Shown here in pieces: positions 33,555 to 45,009 of a DNA stretch of 64,000 bases (within the stretch, counting starts at the first letter, position 1; each line of letters opens with the position of its first letter). Source of the stretch: Phocoena phocoena (lineage: Eukaryota > Chordata > Mammalia > Artiodactyla > Phocoenidae); NCBI RefSeq assembly GCF_963924675.1, contig NC_089223.1:6212881-6276880 (forward strand), in the 5' to 3' direction. The translations under genes were made by a program, and so were the position numbers. The notes below the pieces were generated by a model. That model was not told the origin of the DNA and did not search any database. It worked only from the letters and a program-made list of their open reading frames with translations.

Positions 33555-34093
33555 GTTTTTATTGGAGTAAAATTGCTTTACAATGTTGTGTTAGTTTCTG
33601 CTGTACAATGAAGTGAATCAGCTATATGTATACATGTATCCCCTCCCTCTTGGACCTCCCTCCCTCTCCCCCATCCCACCCATCTAGGTCATCAGAGAGC
33701 ACCGAGCTGAGCTCCCTGTGCTATACAGCAGGTTCCGCTAGCTATCTGTTTTACACATGGTGGTGTATTTACGTCAAACCTAATCTCCCAATTCGTCCTA
33801 CCCTCCCCATCCCCCCAAGTCCATTCTCTATGTCTCCATCTCTATTCCTGCCCTACAAATAGGCTCATCTGTACCATCTTTCTAGATTACACATATACGT
33901 GTTAGTATACGATATTTGTTTTTCTCTTTCTGGCTCACTTCACTCTGTATGACAGACTCTAGGTCTATCCACATCTCTACAAATAACCCCATTTCATTCC
34001 TTTTTATGGAGAACAGTAGGCAGCTTCCTTAAAAAACTGAAACTAGAACTACCATATGACCCAGCATATATCCCACTACTGGGCATATACACA
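33555..34093. mobile_element. L1 insertion with inverted 5' segment (twin priming)
   Basis: From 33555 to about 34010 it is L1 3' UTR and ORF2 end in minus orientation, stopping in 'cattcctttttatgg'. It then switches at 'gagaacagtaggcagc' to plus-oriented ORF2 sequence ('aactagaactaccatatgac', 'cccactactgggcatatac'). In intact L1 the second piece lies shortly upstream of the first, with roughly 150 bases between. Flanks aatttatctttt (33543-33554) and aatttctctctt (34094-34105) are a likely target-site duplication. Confidence 0.85.
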
Positions 34094-34105
34094 AATTTCT
34101 CTCTT

Positions 34106-34998
34106 TAAGATGCTTTGAAAAGCAATAGCAGCCACCGGCTTGGTATATAATTTGACTCTCTGTGGAACTTCTGGCATAAAGTAGCAACTTGTGTTGATTG
34201 GTCACTTGATAACAGTGACCATTTTCTAAGCTAAGGATAACAGAATATAATAGGAAACTCTGAACCGCTTAAGCTAATATCAATCTGAATTACGCTGAAA
34301 GACTACCTCGCTAAAATCGTGTGCATATTTTATCAAATATAAACTCACTACTACCTTTCCTGACCGTGTGCAATTTTATCAGCTCTCAGATACTAAATTT
34401 AATTTAAAATCTCATAGGTATATATAATGAAAATGCTAAAAGAATCGTAACATAATAAACCTATTACCACGTATTATATTATGAAGCCAACCGGCTCCAG
34501 CTCTCAGGTATCTGTCACACAAGCAGATAGAGAATTTCACGGCAGTACCTGAACACGCAAATCAAATATATCTTACATGGCAAGAAGAGAATCTGGCCAT
34601 GGGTGCAGCCGTGAAACCTATCCTGGTCACCAGAACCTCCACACCTTGTAGATCTCTGTCAGATCCTCCCTCCTTTCCCCACCAGAGCTCTATAAGCTAC
34701 ATTTTGTGTTGTGACTCTCAGCCTTTCTATTGGAAATCATTGTCTTCTACATGCCTTATCTCTTCTTTGAGCCTGGAAGCCATCTGTGGATGGGATGTAT
34801 GCCCACCTCCTCAAATGATCTGCCACAACTACTAGCATAGGGGTTCCTTGGTTGATGTGTCCTCAGCAATTACTTGTGGGGTGGATGAAGACATTAATCA
34901 CAGAGCCAAATTAGTACCTATCTTACAACAAAGCGCACTGTATTTTAGATTCGAATATTTAAATGTACTTTCTTTTCCATTCTACCAACAGCCTGGAG
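34106..34998. other. Unassigned DNA
   Basis: No repeat or gene recognised. A 78-codon frame at 34599-34835 has no domain. Confidence 0.4.
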
Positions 34999-35177
34999 CT
35001 GTGGTTCTCACAGAGTGGTTCCAGCACCACCAGCAGCAGGACCTAAGTGTTTATTATAAATGCCAGCTCTGGTTCTGATATACTGAATCAGAAACTCTGA
35101 AGGTGGGACCCAGCAACCAATGTTTTCACAAACCTTCTGGGTTACTCCGATGTAGGCTAAGTTTTGAGAACTCTTGG
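34999..35177 (-). mobile_element. MER5A-like hAT-Charlie MITE
   Basis: 'gtggttctcacagagtggtt', 'tactgaatcagaaactctga', 'ggtgggacccagcaacca' and the closing 'taagttttgagaactcttgg' give the MER5A order in reverse. The terminal gtggttctca and tgagaactct are the inverted ends. It is a non-autonomous DNA transposon, close to full length. Confidence 0.85.
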
Positions 35178-35263
35178 TCTAAAGATTCATGGCAGGCTTA
35201 TAATCTTTCATTTGCTTTTCTTTGTACCTCCCATAGAACATTAAGTAAGCTTTTCTTAGTTAA

Positions 35264-35395
35264 TTTTTTATTGGAGTCTAGTTGATTTACAATGTTGTGT
35301 TAGTTTCTGCTGTACAGCTAAGTGAATGAGTGATACGTATACATATATCCATGCTCTTCTAGAGTCCATTCTCACATAGGTCATTACAGAGTACC
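35264..35395 (-). mobile_element. Short L1 3' UTR fragment
   Basis: 'tttattggagtctagttgat', 'acaatgttgtgttagtttct', 'cacataggtcattacagagt' is the complement of the last ~130 bases of an older L1. Severely 5'-truncated. Confidence 0.8.
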
Positions 35396-37834
35396 AAAGA
35401 GAGCCTTAGAATTAAGATGGGAATTGTGTAGGAAAAAAAATGGTCCCATGCCGGGTTTAAATGATCAATCTAGGCTTAGAAAAGGAAAGGCCCCTCCTCA
35501 CTCCCATGATGCATCATGCCAGCACTACCATCACTGGTCTCCAGTCGCCAACTCTGCTGCAAGATGGCACAACCAACCATTCTCACTTTATTTCTCTTAA
35601 TGAATATTTTCTGAAAGAGTGAAATGTGTTCAGCATTGTCTTCTACCTTTTGTCCTCAGGACTGTTCATCCTGGCCAGGATCCAAGAATGAGACCCCTCT
35701 GTCCCTCCAAACAGAATAAGAATTCAAGTACTACTTAAAATGATTGTTCTGTGAGAGGAGAGGTTAGCCTCTGAGGGAATGGATGGCAGATAATGGAATC
35801 AGGCCTGGGAACGTGGCTCCTAGCCTTCCTCTTCTCTCCTCCTCAAATCACCCGATATCATCGTTTTTTATTTTATAACGTAGTTCCCTCCCCTAATCCT
35901 AAAACAACTCCCCCAGGGCTGTCTGGAAGTAGATGGGGGATGGAACTGAGGTTCTAATGCTCAGCAAATATAAGAAAAGGTGACCTGTCCAGTAATTCAG
36001 GAAAATAGAAATTAAAGTAAGGACCCTCTAGGAGTTCGGGGGCTTACAGAACTGATGTGGCTCTGGCTCCACATATCTAAAATCACAGAAGTGGACATCA
36101 AAAGAAAAAGGAGTCAATATTACTGTATGATAACTGAAAACAGAAGTCAAAGCACTCCTAAAAATCTCAAAGAAAAAACCCCTAATTAACCAACTAAAAC
36201 AAGAAGACAACAAAAAAAGGACCCTTTAAAGAATTTTAAACATTCTAAATGCATACAACTTTGATTAATTAAAACCTGATATCCTCTTGGCAAATTTTAG
36301 GGTTATGTTATTCAAGTGGAGTTCAGTTGTTTTTTTTTAATGCAGAAATAATTGCATTACACCGATGAAAGTACTGCAGCTTGCTTTAAAAAAAATCGCA
36401 AAAAACCAAAACAAATAAAACCCCTGAAAACCTCCACCTCCTGATTTTCTTCTCTGTCATTCTTGTCTCAAATAAAAGCAACCCAAGATAGGTTAAATAC
36501 ATGAGAGTAAGGTACAACTTCTTTTACCTTAGACGTGGAGCGAAGTACCTGAAAACATGTCGAAAACAAGCAAGGGTACGGGTTTACCCTATTCGCAAGC
36601 TAACAAGCCAACCTGCCTCAGTTTCATGGATGCTGGCAGAAAACAAGGCAACAGGCAGTTAATTACTCATAGCAATTGCACTAGCCAAAGTATGATCGTT
36701 TTCTTGTACCGGTTCCCTGTGCCCCACTTATCACAGGCTGACACAACAAGAGGGAGGCGACACCTGCATATACAGTGGTTTGCACTACAGGAACGGGACC
36801 TCAGGCTTAATCCTAATGTTTTATAACATGCCTTTGCCCCAGAGGGACACATTATCTTTATTACACTGGACAGCCAACACATCTTCCTTCTTTCCCAGAA
36901 GAGACACTATTTCTATTTTCCAAGGCTGTTTGATCCACAAATATTCTTGAAAAGATCATCCAGAACAAAAGCTATCTGTGCCTCTGTTCACAAGATGTGC
37001 AGAAACACAAAAGACCCATGGGGAATTATCTTCTGACACATAATAGGTGCTCATTTCCAGTCTTCTATTAACTGATGAACATATGCCCAATTATAAGCAC
37101 TATTTCATCATATTATCACAGACTAATTATTGGTATATTCTCAAATGGCCAATGTGAATATAATAATTTTCATCTTTCCTACTAAAATAACTCATTAAAT
37201 GCTTAATATATCTTTCCCCAATACAAGAAATTATAGCTTATTGGCAGAAATCACCTCCTTGTCCTGTAATGAGTTTATAATTCAATGTAATAATATTAAT
37301 AAAACTACAAATATATTGGACCTACTGTACATGAATGAACATGAAGAACATTATTTTCAAGACACCACTGCATGTCTATGAATGAGAGGAAAGATAAATT
37401 ACACAATTAGTGTGAGGATTAGTGAAAATAACTATAGAAATATGATCATCCAGGGCAGAGTGAAGGAGTACAGCCAGTTATTTTGATGAGAACTCACAGA
37501 AAAAGTTTTATGGATGACATACTTCCAGATCTGTTTATGAGAAAGGAATATTTTGATGGAAAGTAAGAAAATGCATACTAAACACAGATTAATATTTTTA
37601 TAAGAAGGTTAGAATATGCTATATTAGACTTGAAACCTCAGGACAAAAATCACTGCCACAAACTTAATTAAATTAAATAAATGCATATTCCTCAAGGAAA
37701 TATAACTTTTCATAAATGTTATTAAATATAATGCATATATTTGAAATAAAAATATTGGCTTAAAGGCATATCCAAATATATATATTTTAAAACACTCGTT
37801 TGACGATTCTAATCCCAGCGACATTCATATATAT
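35396..37834. other. Unassigned DNA
   Basis: I recognise no transposon or gene. An 89-codon frame at 36557-36826 is the longest. It has no domain, has an overlapping antisense frame, and lacks splice or polyadenylation context, so I leave it uncalled. Confidence 0.4.
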
Positions 37835-38160
37835 TCAGCCCCAGTCACAGAATGCCCACAACAGCTGAGAATGACATTCAGCTGACAGACAGCAGGGAAA
37901 CAGAGACCTCAGTCCTACAACCACCTGGCAATCATTACTTCTGTCTTGAATGAGCCTGGAAGCAGACTTTTCTCCAGAACCTCCAGATATGAGCCCAGGC
38001 CATCCATACCTTGATTTGAGTCTTGTGGGATCTGGAGCAGAGGACCCAGCTGAGTCCACAGGGACTTCTGACCTCCCAAACTATTAGATAGTAAAAGAAT
38101 ATTGTTTTAAGCCACTAAATCTGTGGTAAGTTGTTATGGCAGCAATAGAAAACAAATACA
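37835..38160 (+). mobile_element. MaLR (MLT1-class) LTR fragment
   Basis: 'acctcagtcctacaaccacc', 'tgaatgagcctggaagcaga', 'ccttgatttgagtcttgtgg' and 'tgttttaagccactaaatct', 'gttatggcagcaatagaaaa' are the well-known 3' half of MLT1-class LTRs. The 5' half is missing or unrecognisable. Confidence 0.8.
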
Positions 38161-38344
38161 GTGACATTCTGTAAACATATCCCAACTTAATTTTGCAGGT
38201 TTTACCACTGCCCCCTGCCCCATATTTGACCACAGAGATATTCTAATTCTAATCTGTTCTCCACTTTTGTCTCCTGAACATACATATGTTCGTTAACCAC
38301 TATTATTTTGTTTTTAAGTCTTCCAGAAAGACCTCTGTGGGCCA

Positions 38345-38580
38345 TTTCTGCTGAATAAGATCATACCCATCCTTCAAGGCTTAGCCTAAATCCCAAGTAA
38401 AATGATTTTTATCTTTGAGCGTCTGGGCCTAAAGAAATTTCTAATTTGATAAACACCAATGTTCATATTATACAAATCCATTTGTGGGCAGATACTTAGT
38501 GCCTTGCACTTGTAACTATATTTTCTCATTTATTCACCTCATTTCCCAGGTGAGATTCGTACCTCCTAAAGGTGAATGAT
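38345..38580 (+). mobile_element. L2 LINE 3' remnant
   Basis: 'cccatccttcaaggcttagc' with 'taaatcccaagtaaaatgat' and later 'tgccttgcacttgtaactat' resembles the L2 3' region. It is diverged and the edges are approximate. Confidence 0.45.
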
Positions 38581-39856
38581 ATTATTTTACCCTCTAGTAA
38601 CGATCTTCCTTCCCAAGGCAGTGCCTATCACATCCAAAATTCTCTCAGAAGCCTATGGTAGTTAATATATTTTTGGTCCTTTCTACTGAAAAAAGCAAAA
38701 TCAAAAGACAAAACAATACAAAATCTCAATAGATATGCAATATAACATAAAGTTTATAAAAATTAAATTGTAAGAAAAATGGCCCATGACCTTTTGTTAG
38801 ATGCCATATTCCCTGGTCACGTGAAAAAATATATTATTACTCAGCTCCAATTTTATAAATAGAAACTTAAAAAATCAGCTTAAACACATCTACACTTTTA
38901 TTTCTGATTTACACTTTAAACCTACTAGGCAATTCCTTCGAATTCAGCACATAAAAACATAAATTTTGATGTTGAATACTGTTAGTCATTCCAGACTAAC
39001 CCAGGAAGCATATCACGACAGTGCACAATGAAAATTCAAGAATCTAATATATAAAATAGTTTATTCTACACAGGGAAAACGTTAAAACTAATGAGACCAA
39101 ATAAGTGATGGCTGAAAATGTTACAGAGAATGTAAATTCAACAACAACAAAAACGTAATCAAATTACCTAAAACATAGTCCTTATATTAGCAATACCTTC
39201 CAGCTCCTTTTTGAGTGCTTCCACAAAAATGCAAGAGCTGAAAGGTCAAATGACCACCCTTTTGCTGTACTTATCCTTCACTATGACCTGGTCAGACTGT
39301 TTGTCTTAGTGTGTGCTGGCTTTTTAAGGTTCTTTCAGAAACAACAAAGTACATAGCTGATTTGTACTTCTGAAAATTTCACTATGACTCTAGTTTTCTC
39401 TGGACATAGATATTATACTGCATCTATGGACCTTCAAAGTTCCTCTTCCTTTTTCACTTCAGTCTTCTGGTCTCATGCCTATCCAATCATGACATTGAAA
39501 GCATTTTCCTTAGAGGTTTTGCCTTTGACCTTTTAAAAATGTGCAGATCTCAATTTATCTGGTTTAGCAATTTCCTGAGAACTTTTGTCTTAGTTATTTT
39601 TCCCACTGCAATAGTCCAATCAATACAAAAAGCTATTGAAAATTCCTTCCAGAATTGATTTTCAGGGTTTTTTCATCTTTTTTGCCTTAAATATGTTAAA
39701 TCTTATCATCTTTTAGCTGACTTCATAAAAGATTTTACACAGCTTTACTTATTGTTTACCTACCTATAGGGGGGAAAAAGCACAGAAAAAAATCAACTCT
39801 ATGTAATTGCCTTACACAAAAATTTCTAATCTAATGAAAAAATATGCTAATTATTA
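38581..39856. other. Unassigned AT-rich DNA
   Basis: Nothing recognised. Confidence 0.45.
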
Positions 39857-40118
39857 AAAGAGAATATTTACTGAATATGAATTAACAGATGGTAAGAACC
39901 TAATGCTAGTTATTAGGTTAAAAACACTTTCTGGTTTATTCTTCTCAACAATCTTGGGGAACACATATTTTAATCCATTTTTCACAAATGTTGATACCAG
40001 GGATCAGAGAGGTTAATTAACTTGACTAAATTTCCTCAGATATTAAGGATTAGAGCTGTTACTAAACCCATGACTTCTGACACAAAACATAAAGTCTTAA
40101 CCACTGTGGTATACCACA
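39857..40118 (-). mobile_element. MIR SINE, nearly complete
   Basis: Reverse MIR: 'tgctagttattaggttaaaa', 'tattcttctcaacaatcttg', 'gatcagagaggttaattaac', ending in 'gtcttaaccactgtggtata', which corresponds to the tRNA-like head. Moderate divergence. Confidence 0.8.
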
Positions 40119-40479
40119 CTCATTTCTGTATGATACACTGAGAACATATCCTTGGCCATATCTGTTCATCCCTTTTTCTAAATGAAATTAACAGAAAATA
40201 TCGCAAAATAATTACCTCACTTATTTTTCCTTACAAACTGATGAATTAAAACACAGCAGTTTAGCTCCCGGAAAGGAAATTATACCATCTCATTCTTGTC
40301 ATATGTACTGCAAACCTGCGTACACACACATACACATCTGAGAAGCCTAATAAAGTTATATCTTTATTGCCACTGTTTCATTGCATCTTTTAAGAGAGGC
40401 ACATATTTATAGCATGATACAGTCTCTGATGCAAGTATCTATCTAGACCTCTTCCCTGAATTCTGCATGTACATTTTCA
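40119..40479. other. Unassigned DNA
   Basis: Nothing recognised. It may hold undetectable L2 sequence upstream of the next feature. Confidence 0.35.
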
Positions 40480-40783
40480 AATGCTACTTAATATTTCCAC
40501 CTGGATACCTGTTAGGCACCTCAAATTGGATATGTTGAAACCTAAAACTCTGACTTTAGCTCCCCTCCAACTCTTGCTCCAACTGTGTTCCACATCTCCA
40601 TTAACATCACTTCCATCCCCCCAGTAGCTCTGATCAAGGACTTGAGGATATCATTCAGTCTTCTCTCAGTCTTGTGAACTTTACCTTCAAAATACATCAA
40701 ACATTCGCACTTCCACTGCTGCGCTCTGATCTAAGACACCATGATAGCTCATCTCAATTACTGAAATTGTCACCTAACTTCTT

Positions 40784-41397
40784 TTTTTTTTAACACCTTT
40801 ATTGGAGTATAATTGCTTTACAATGGTGTGTTAGTTTCTGCTTTACAACAAAGTGAATCAATTATACATATACATATGTTCCCATATCTCTTCCCTCTTG
40901 CGTCTCCCTCCCTCCCACCCCTCTAGGTGGTCACAAACCACCGAGCTGATCTCCCTGTGCTATGCGGCTGCTTCCCACTAGCTATCTGTTTTACATTTGG
41001 TAGTGTATATATGTCCATGCCACTCTCTCACTTTGTCCCAGTTTACCCTTCCCCCTCCCCACATCCTCAAGTCCATGCTCTAGTAGGTCTGTCTTTATTC
41101 CCGTCTTACCCCTAGGTTCTTCATGACATTTTTTTTTCTTAGATTCCATATATATGTGTTAGCATACAGTATTTGTTTTTCTCTTTCTGACTTACTTCAC
41201 TCTGTATGACAGACTCTAGGTCCACCCATTTCACTACAAATAACTCAATTTCGTTTCTTTTTATGGCTCAGTAATATACCACAATGTTCACTGCAGCTCT
41301 CTTTACAATAGCCAGGACATGGAAGCAACCTAGGTGCCCATCGACAGATGAATGGATAAAGAAGATGTGGCACATATATACAATGGAATATTACTCG
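40784..41397. mobile_element. L1 insertion with inverted 5' segment (twin priming)
   Basis: Left part: 3' UTR and end of ORF2 in minus orientation, from 'aacacctttattggagtata' to 'ttatggctcagtaatat' near 41279. Right part: plus-oriented ORF2 from 'accacaatgttcactgcag' to 'acaatggaatattact' at about 41395. The two parts meet in L1 coordinates at 'atattact', so hardly any L1 sequence was lost. Flanks cctaacttctt at 40773-40783 and 41398-41408 are a perfect 11-bp target-site duplication. This is the clearest twin-priming case in the window. Confidence 0.93.
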
Positions 41398-41408
41398 CCT
41401 AACTTCTT

Positions 41409-41573
41409 GCTGCTCAAAACATGGTCCACGGGCCAGCAGGCAGCATCAGCATTACCTGGAAGATGGCTGGACATGCAGGGTCACAGGCCCACTGGACAAC
41501 TGAAGGAGACTTTGCATTTTAATGATACCCCATGTGGTCAGAGGCAAATTAAAATTTGATAAGTACTATTCTA
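41409..41573 (-). mobile_element. MER5-like hAT-Charlie MITE
   Basis: 'tgctcaaaacatggtccacg', 'ggcagcatcagcattacctg', 'ctttgcattttaatgatacc' and 'attctaactc' after the end give a MER5-family element in reverse. It lies in the L2. The words ctaactt on its left and ctaactc on its right may be an 8-bp-type duplication, obscured by the later L1 insertion. Confidence 0.65.
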
Positions 41574-41894
41574 ACTCACATCCCTGCTTCCTCCCTTGCC
41601 CTTCTATTTGTGTGGCAACCAGAGTAATTCTTTTAAAATCAGAGATTATATCACACTTTTGCTCCATGCTGGAGATCAATTTGCTACCGTGTTTCCAAAG
41701 ATCTTAATATACTCACTCCCTTTAATCCTTTAATTCCATTCCTCAGATTCTATCGTGTATATAATGATGCATCTCAGAGGTATACATAAAAGTATAGATA
41801 TATTTATGTGTGGAAATGGACTAAATGTCTGTTAATTGGATTATAATACATCTTTGTGATAACATAATGTGTGGCCACTGATAAGCATGTCTTT

Positions 41895-42058
41895 AAAAAA
41901 ATTTTAATATCTTTATTGGAGTATAATTGCTTTACAATGGTGTCCTAGTTTCTGCTTTATAACAAAGTGAATCAGCTATATGTATACACATATCCCCATA
42001 TCGCCTCCCTCTTGCATCTCCCTCCCACCCTCCTTATCCCACACCTCTAGGTCACAAA
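41895..42058 (-). mobile_element. Very short L1 3'-end insertion
   Basis: 'aatatctttattggagtata' to 'cacctctaggtcacaaa' is only the last ~160 bases of L1. The perfect 15-bp duplication gataagcatgtcttt (41880-41894 and 42059-42073) brackets it, showing a complete, severely 5'-truncated insertion. Confidence 0.95.
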
Positions 42059-42322
42059 GATAAGCATGTCTTTTATAAAATTTTTAGCCAACTTGAGTTG
42101 GCTAAATGTACCTGACATACTTTTAAGAAGGAACAGTAGTTTAGAACACAGTAGGTGTGACATGGTCCATATGTGTTTGTGTGTCTGTGTTCATGTAGCA
42201 GATAAACCAGAATGTTAATAAAGCTTTTTCCTTGTGGGAAAAAATTTTAAGTTCTTATTCATGCTTTTCTATATATCCTAAATTTGTATTCTTAATCTAA
42301 TGGGTAACTTTTTGCATGTTGA

Positions 42323-42518
42323 CATTGGGCCAGACCCTCTACCAAGTCTCACATTTTGATGAAATAGGTTATAGTATCTTCTCCCTTACCAGAAGAGTTA
42401 CCCACTACTTACAGAGGAGAGGTAACTTTCCCAAGAACATGCAACTAGTTAGCATCGGAGCCAGCATTTATCTTAGGTCTATCTGATTCCACAGTTCAGA
42501 TACTTACTTGCCATGTCA
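42323..42518 (-). mobile_element. MIR SINE
   Basis: 'gaaataggttatagtatctt', 'cttacagaggagaggtaact', 'cccaagaacatgcaactagt', 'cggagccagcatttatctta' follow reverse MIR. Confidence 0.8.
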
Positions 42519-43925
42519 TTCAGTAATGTTCAGGGAAAACAAGGCAATGCATTAGGGCTACCGAGGTCTTTAGAGATAATACAAGATTTATAGAGAATTA
42601 GCCTGATTCCTTCAAAACAATGGAGCATTTTTGAATACTTTAGAGGACACTTCTACTTTAACAATGTAGCCTTTTCAAAATGTAAGACTTTTCATTTGCA
42701 TCCGTGGAAAGTGAATATGGCAACAATGAGATTTCAGATACTAAAATCCTCATCAAGATATATATACACACATACGTGTATCTGTACATGTATATGCATA
42801 TAAATATACATATATATGTGTATATATATATGACTCTGACCTACTGATAAACAGCTGAAGTCAAATGACAATGCTTGCTATTTTATTTCTACAAAAAAAA
42901 ACTCCTGGTTACCCATGTTATAAGACAATTCTCTGAGATGTTTCTATACATCTATGACAGCTTTTTTTTGTTGTTCTGTATTATCTCTTCAAGGACATTT
43001 TCAAAGCACACAGCCTTGGAAGCTGAAGACTGTGTCTCTCTCAAATCAGGATAATACAGATAATGCCTTCCTCCTGGGCAAAGATTGGATAGGTTTGCTA
43101 GAAGCCCCTTATAAGATTAAAGGTTTCCCAAGTTCAGGGTTCCTTGGCTGTGACACAGACCTACTATGTGCACAGCACCCACCTGGGCTGCTTCTCATCA
43201 CTCCCAGGAAACAGAGAGAAGAAAACACGGATGCTACAGAAGCCCATTCTGCCCGTTGTGCTGCGAATAGCAGCCTTTGGTCTCTGACCCAGTGGCCTGT
43301 GTCTTCTGCCAGCATCTAGAAAGTGGCAGGATAACTTGTTATCTTGCAAGCGGGTAAATCTCATGCCAGTTCCTGACAGCAGGATGGGAAATCACAGTAG
43401 TCACCAATGGGGGTAAAAACTACTTAGTAGAATCGGACTAGAGGTACTTAAAATTATCCTAGAGTAGAACCATGAAAGGAATCAACCGTAGAACTCTCCT
43501 TCCCAACAGTGGTTTTCACACTCAGGTGGCCTCTTTGCTTTTGGCTCTTACAGCTTCTTCATCTTTTCCACTTTTGGAGTTCTTTCAAAAGAGAATGTAA
43601 TTAAATCTTATTTGATAGTCAAAAATAATAGAATTATTAAATTCTCCAAAATATTTAGTAAATTATTGGGGGAGGAAGCATACTGATTTAGAAATAAATT
43701 TGGGATTTATAACATACAGTGTACAGTGAAAAACTTCTCTAAATTCAGTCCGAAGAAAGTCTATTTGAATTCATATAAAAGGCAGGGTGTCCTTTGATGT
43801 TTCTTTCAAAGTTATCCATGACTATGTCTCATGGACTTAGATTAAACCATATGAAATTCTTGACTTTTGAGCATTTTTGACCTATAATATCATTTCAATG
43901 GGTCAATCCCATACATATGATTTGA
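42519..43925. other. Unassigned DNA
   Basis: No gene or repeat recognised except the TA/CA-rich stretch at 42759-42832. A 121-codon plus frame at 42954-43319 is opposed by two overlapping antisense frames and has no domain, so I treat it as chance. Confidence 0.45.
42759..42832. repeat. Alternating TA/CA/TG low-complexity tract
   Basis: About 75 bases of nearly strict purine-pyrimidine alternation (atatatacacacatac, tgtatatgcata, atatatgtgtatat). It is an imperfect microsatellite with no pure unit. Confidence 0.9.
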
Positions 43926-43941
43926 GAAATGAAATTTAGGA

Positions 43942-44063
43942 GGGAATTCCCTGGCGGTCCAGTGGTTAGGACTCCATGCTTTCACTGCAGGGAGCCCAGG
44001 TTCAACCCCTGGTCAGGGAACTAAAATCCTGTAGGCTGCGTGGTACAGCCAAAAAAAAAAAAA
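43942..44063 (+). mobile_element. CHR-type SINE, short subfamily
   Basis: 'gggaattccctggcggtcca', 'gttaggactccatgctttca', 'ggttcaacccctggtcaggg', 'taggctgcgtggtacagcc', then an A-run. It is shorter than the other two CHR forms here. Target-site duplication: gaaatgaaatttaggag (43926-43942) and gaaatgaaaattaggag (44064-44080), 16 of 17 matching. Confidence 0.95.
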
Positions 44064-44080
44064 GAAATGAAAATTAGGAG

Positions 44081-44750
44081 TCTGATGATATTTCTCGTTC
44101 AACGATGCCATGTTTGAATATAGTAAAAGCCCTGGCACAGTTAGTGATGCTGGCACACATCATGGTGACAGTGATGCTTGGCAGGGCAACATGTGCATGT
44201 GATTAAAAAGGTTCAAGCATAATCCATCTCCTGGTTTTCTAGTTTGTCTACAGTAAACTTCTGTTTGACTAGCAATACTTAAATCTCAGGTTTTAAGGCC
44301 CAGGACACTTTTCCTCTGAAAAAGATGGTTTTCCTAACTGTGCCTAGCCCTTGGGAAGCATTTAAAGTGGTGCTTAACTGTGTTTTCCACATGCTTCTTC
44401 CGTTAATCTTCTGAAACAGCCCTGTTTCGGCCCATAAAGAAACAGTTTAAGTACCTTGCCATCCTTCTTTGTTTCACTTTATATTTCTTCTTCTTCTTTT
44501 ACTAATTTTTTTTTTTGGCTTCTACTCTTGAAGATGAAAATAATATTTAAGGGTATCTCACGCAACCTCATTTTCTAATGCAGGAATTGTCTCTTTAGCA
44601 TCTTAGGTCAACAGTCAGAATATCTTTGAAAAAGTGCAGCGATAAACAACTCACTGTGTCATGAAGAAGGCCACCTTGATTTGAGATGGCCCTAATCGTT
44701 AGAAAATTATTCTTTACAGCATCAGGTGATATGAAAGTTGCAAGTGACTT
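44081..44750. other. Unassigned DNA
   Basis: Nothing recognised. Confidence 0.45.
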
Positions 44751-44790
44751 TGGATAGTATTTATTTATTTATTTTTGTTTTCGTTTTTGG

Positions 44791-44993
44791 TTTTTTTTTT
44801 TGCGGTACGTGGGTCTCTCACTGTTGTGGCCTCTCCCGTTGCGGAGCACAGACTCCGGACGCGCAGGCTCAGCGGCCATGGCTCACGGGCCCAGCCGCTA
44901 TATGGCACGTGGGATCTTCCCGGACCGGGGCACGAACCTGTGCCCCCTGCATCGGCAGGTGGATTCTCAACCACTGCGCCACCAGGGAAGCCC
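44791..44993 (-). mobile_element. CHR SINE, young subfamily
   Basis: T-run at 44791-44801, 'gcggtacgtgggtctctcac' to 'gcgccaccagggaagccc'. Flanks tggatagtatttattt (44751-44766) and tggatattatttaatt (44994-45009) form the target-site duplication. A T-rich (TTTA/GTTTT) extension lies between the left duplication and the tail. Confidence 0.95.
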
Positions 44994-45009
44994 TGGATAT
45001 TATTTAATT

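Larger units (their letters stand above)
40480..41716 (+). mobile_element. L2 LINE ORF remnant, interrupted twice
   Basis: The left part has 'ttccacctggatacctgtta', 'cacctcaaattggatatgtt', 'aaggacttgaggatatcatt', 'taccttcaaaatacatcaaa'. The right part (41574-41716) resumes with 'catccctgcttcctcccttg', 'gtggcaaccagagtaattct', 'tttgctccatgctggagatc'. Together they follow the L2 reverse-transcriptase-end and 3' region in order. The gap is filled by an L1 (40784-41397) and a MER5 element (41409-41573). No frame survives. Confidence 0.75.

Noticed and set aside
36557..36826. 89-codon frame as a possible small gene
   Set aside because: No domain, an antisense frame of similar size, and no neighbouring exon-like sequence.
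42954..43319. 121-codon frame as a possible exon
   Set aside because: No recognisable domain and two overlapping antisense frames; likely chance in GC-richer DNA.
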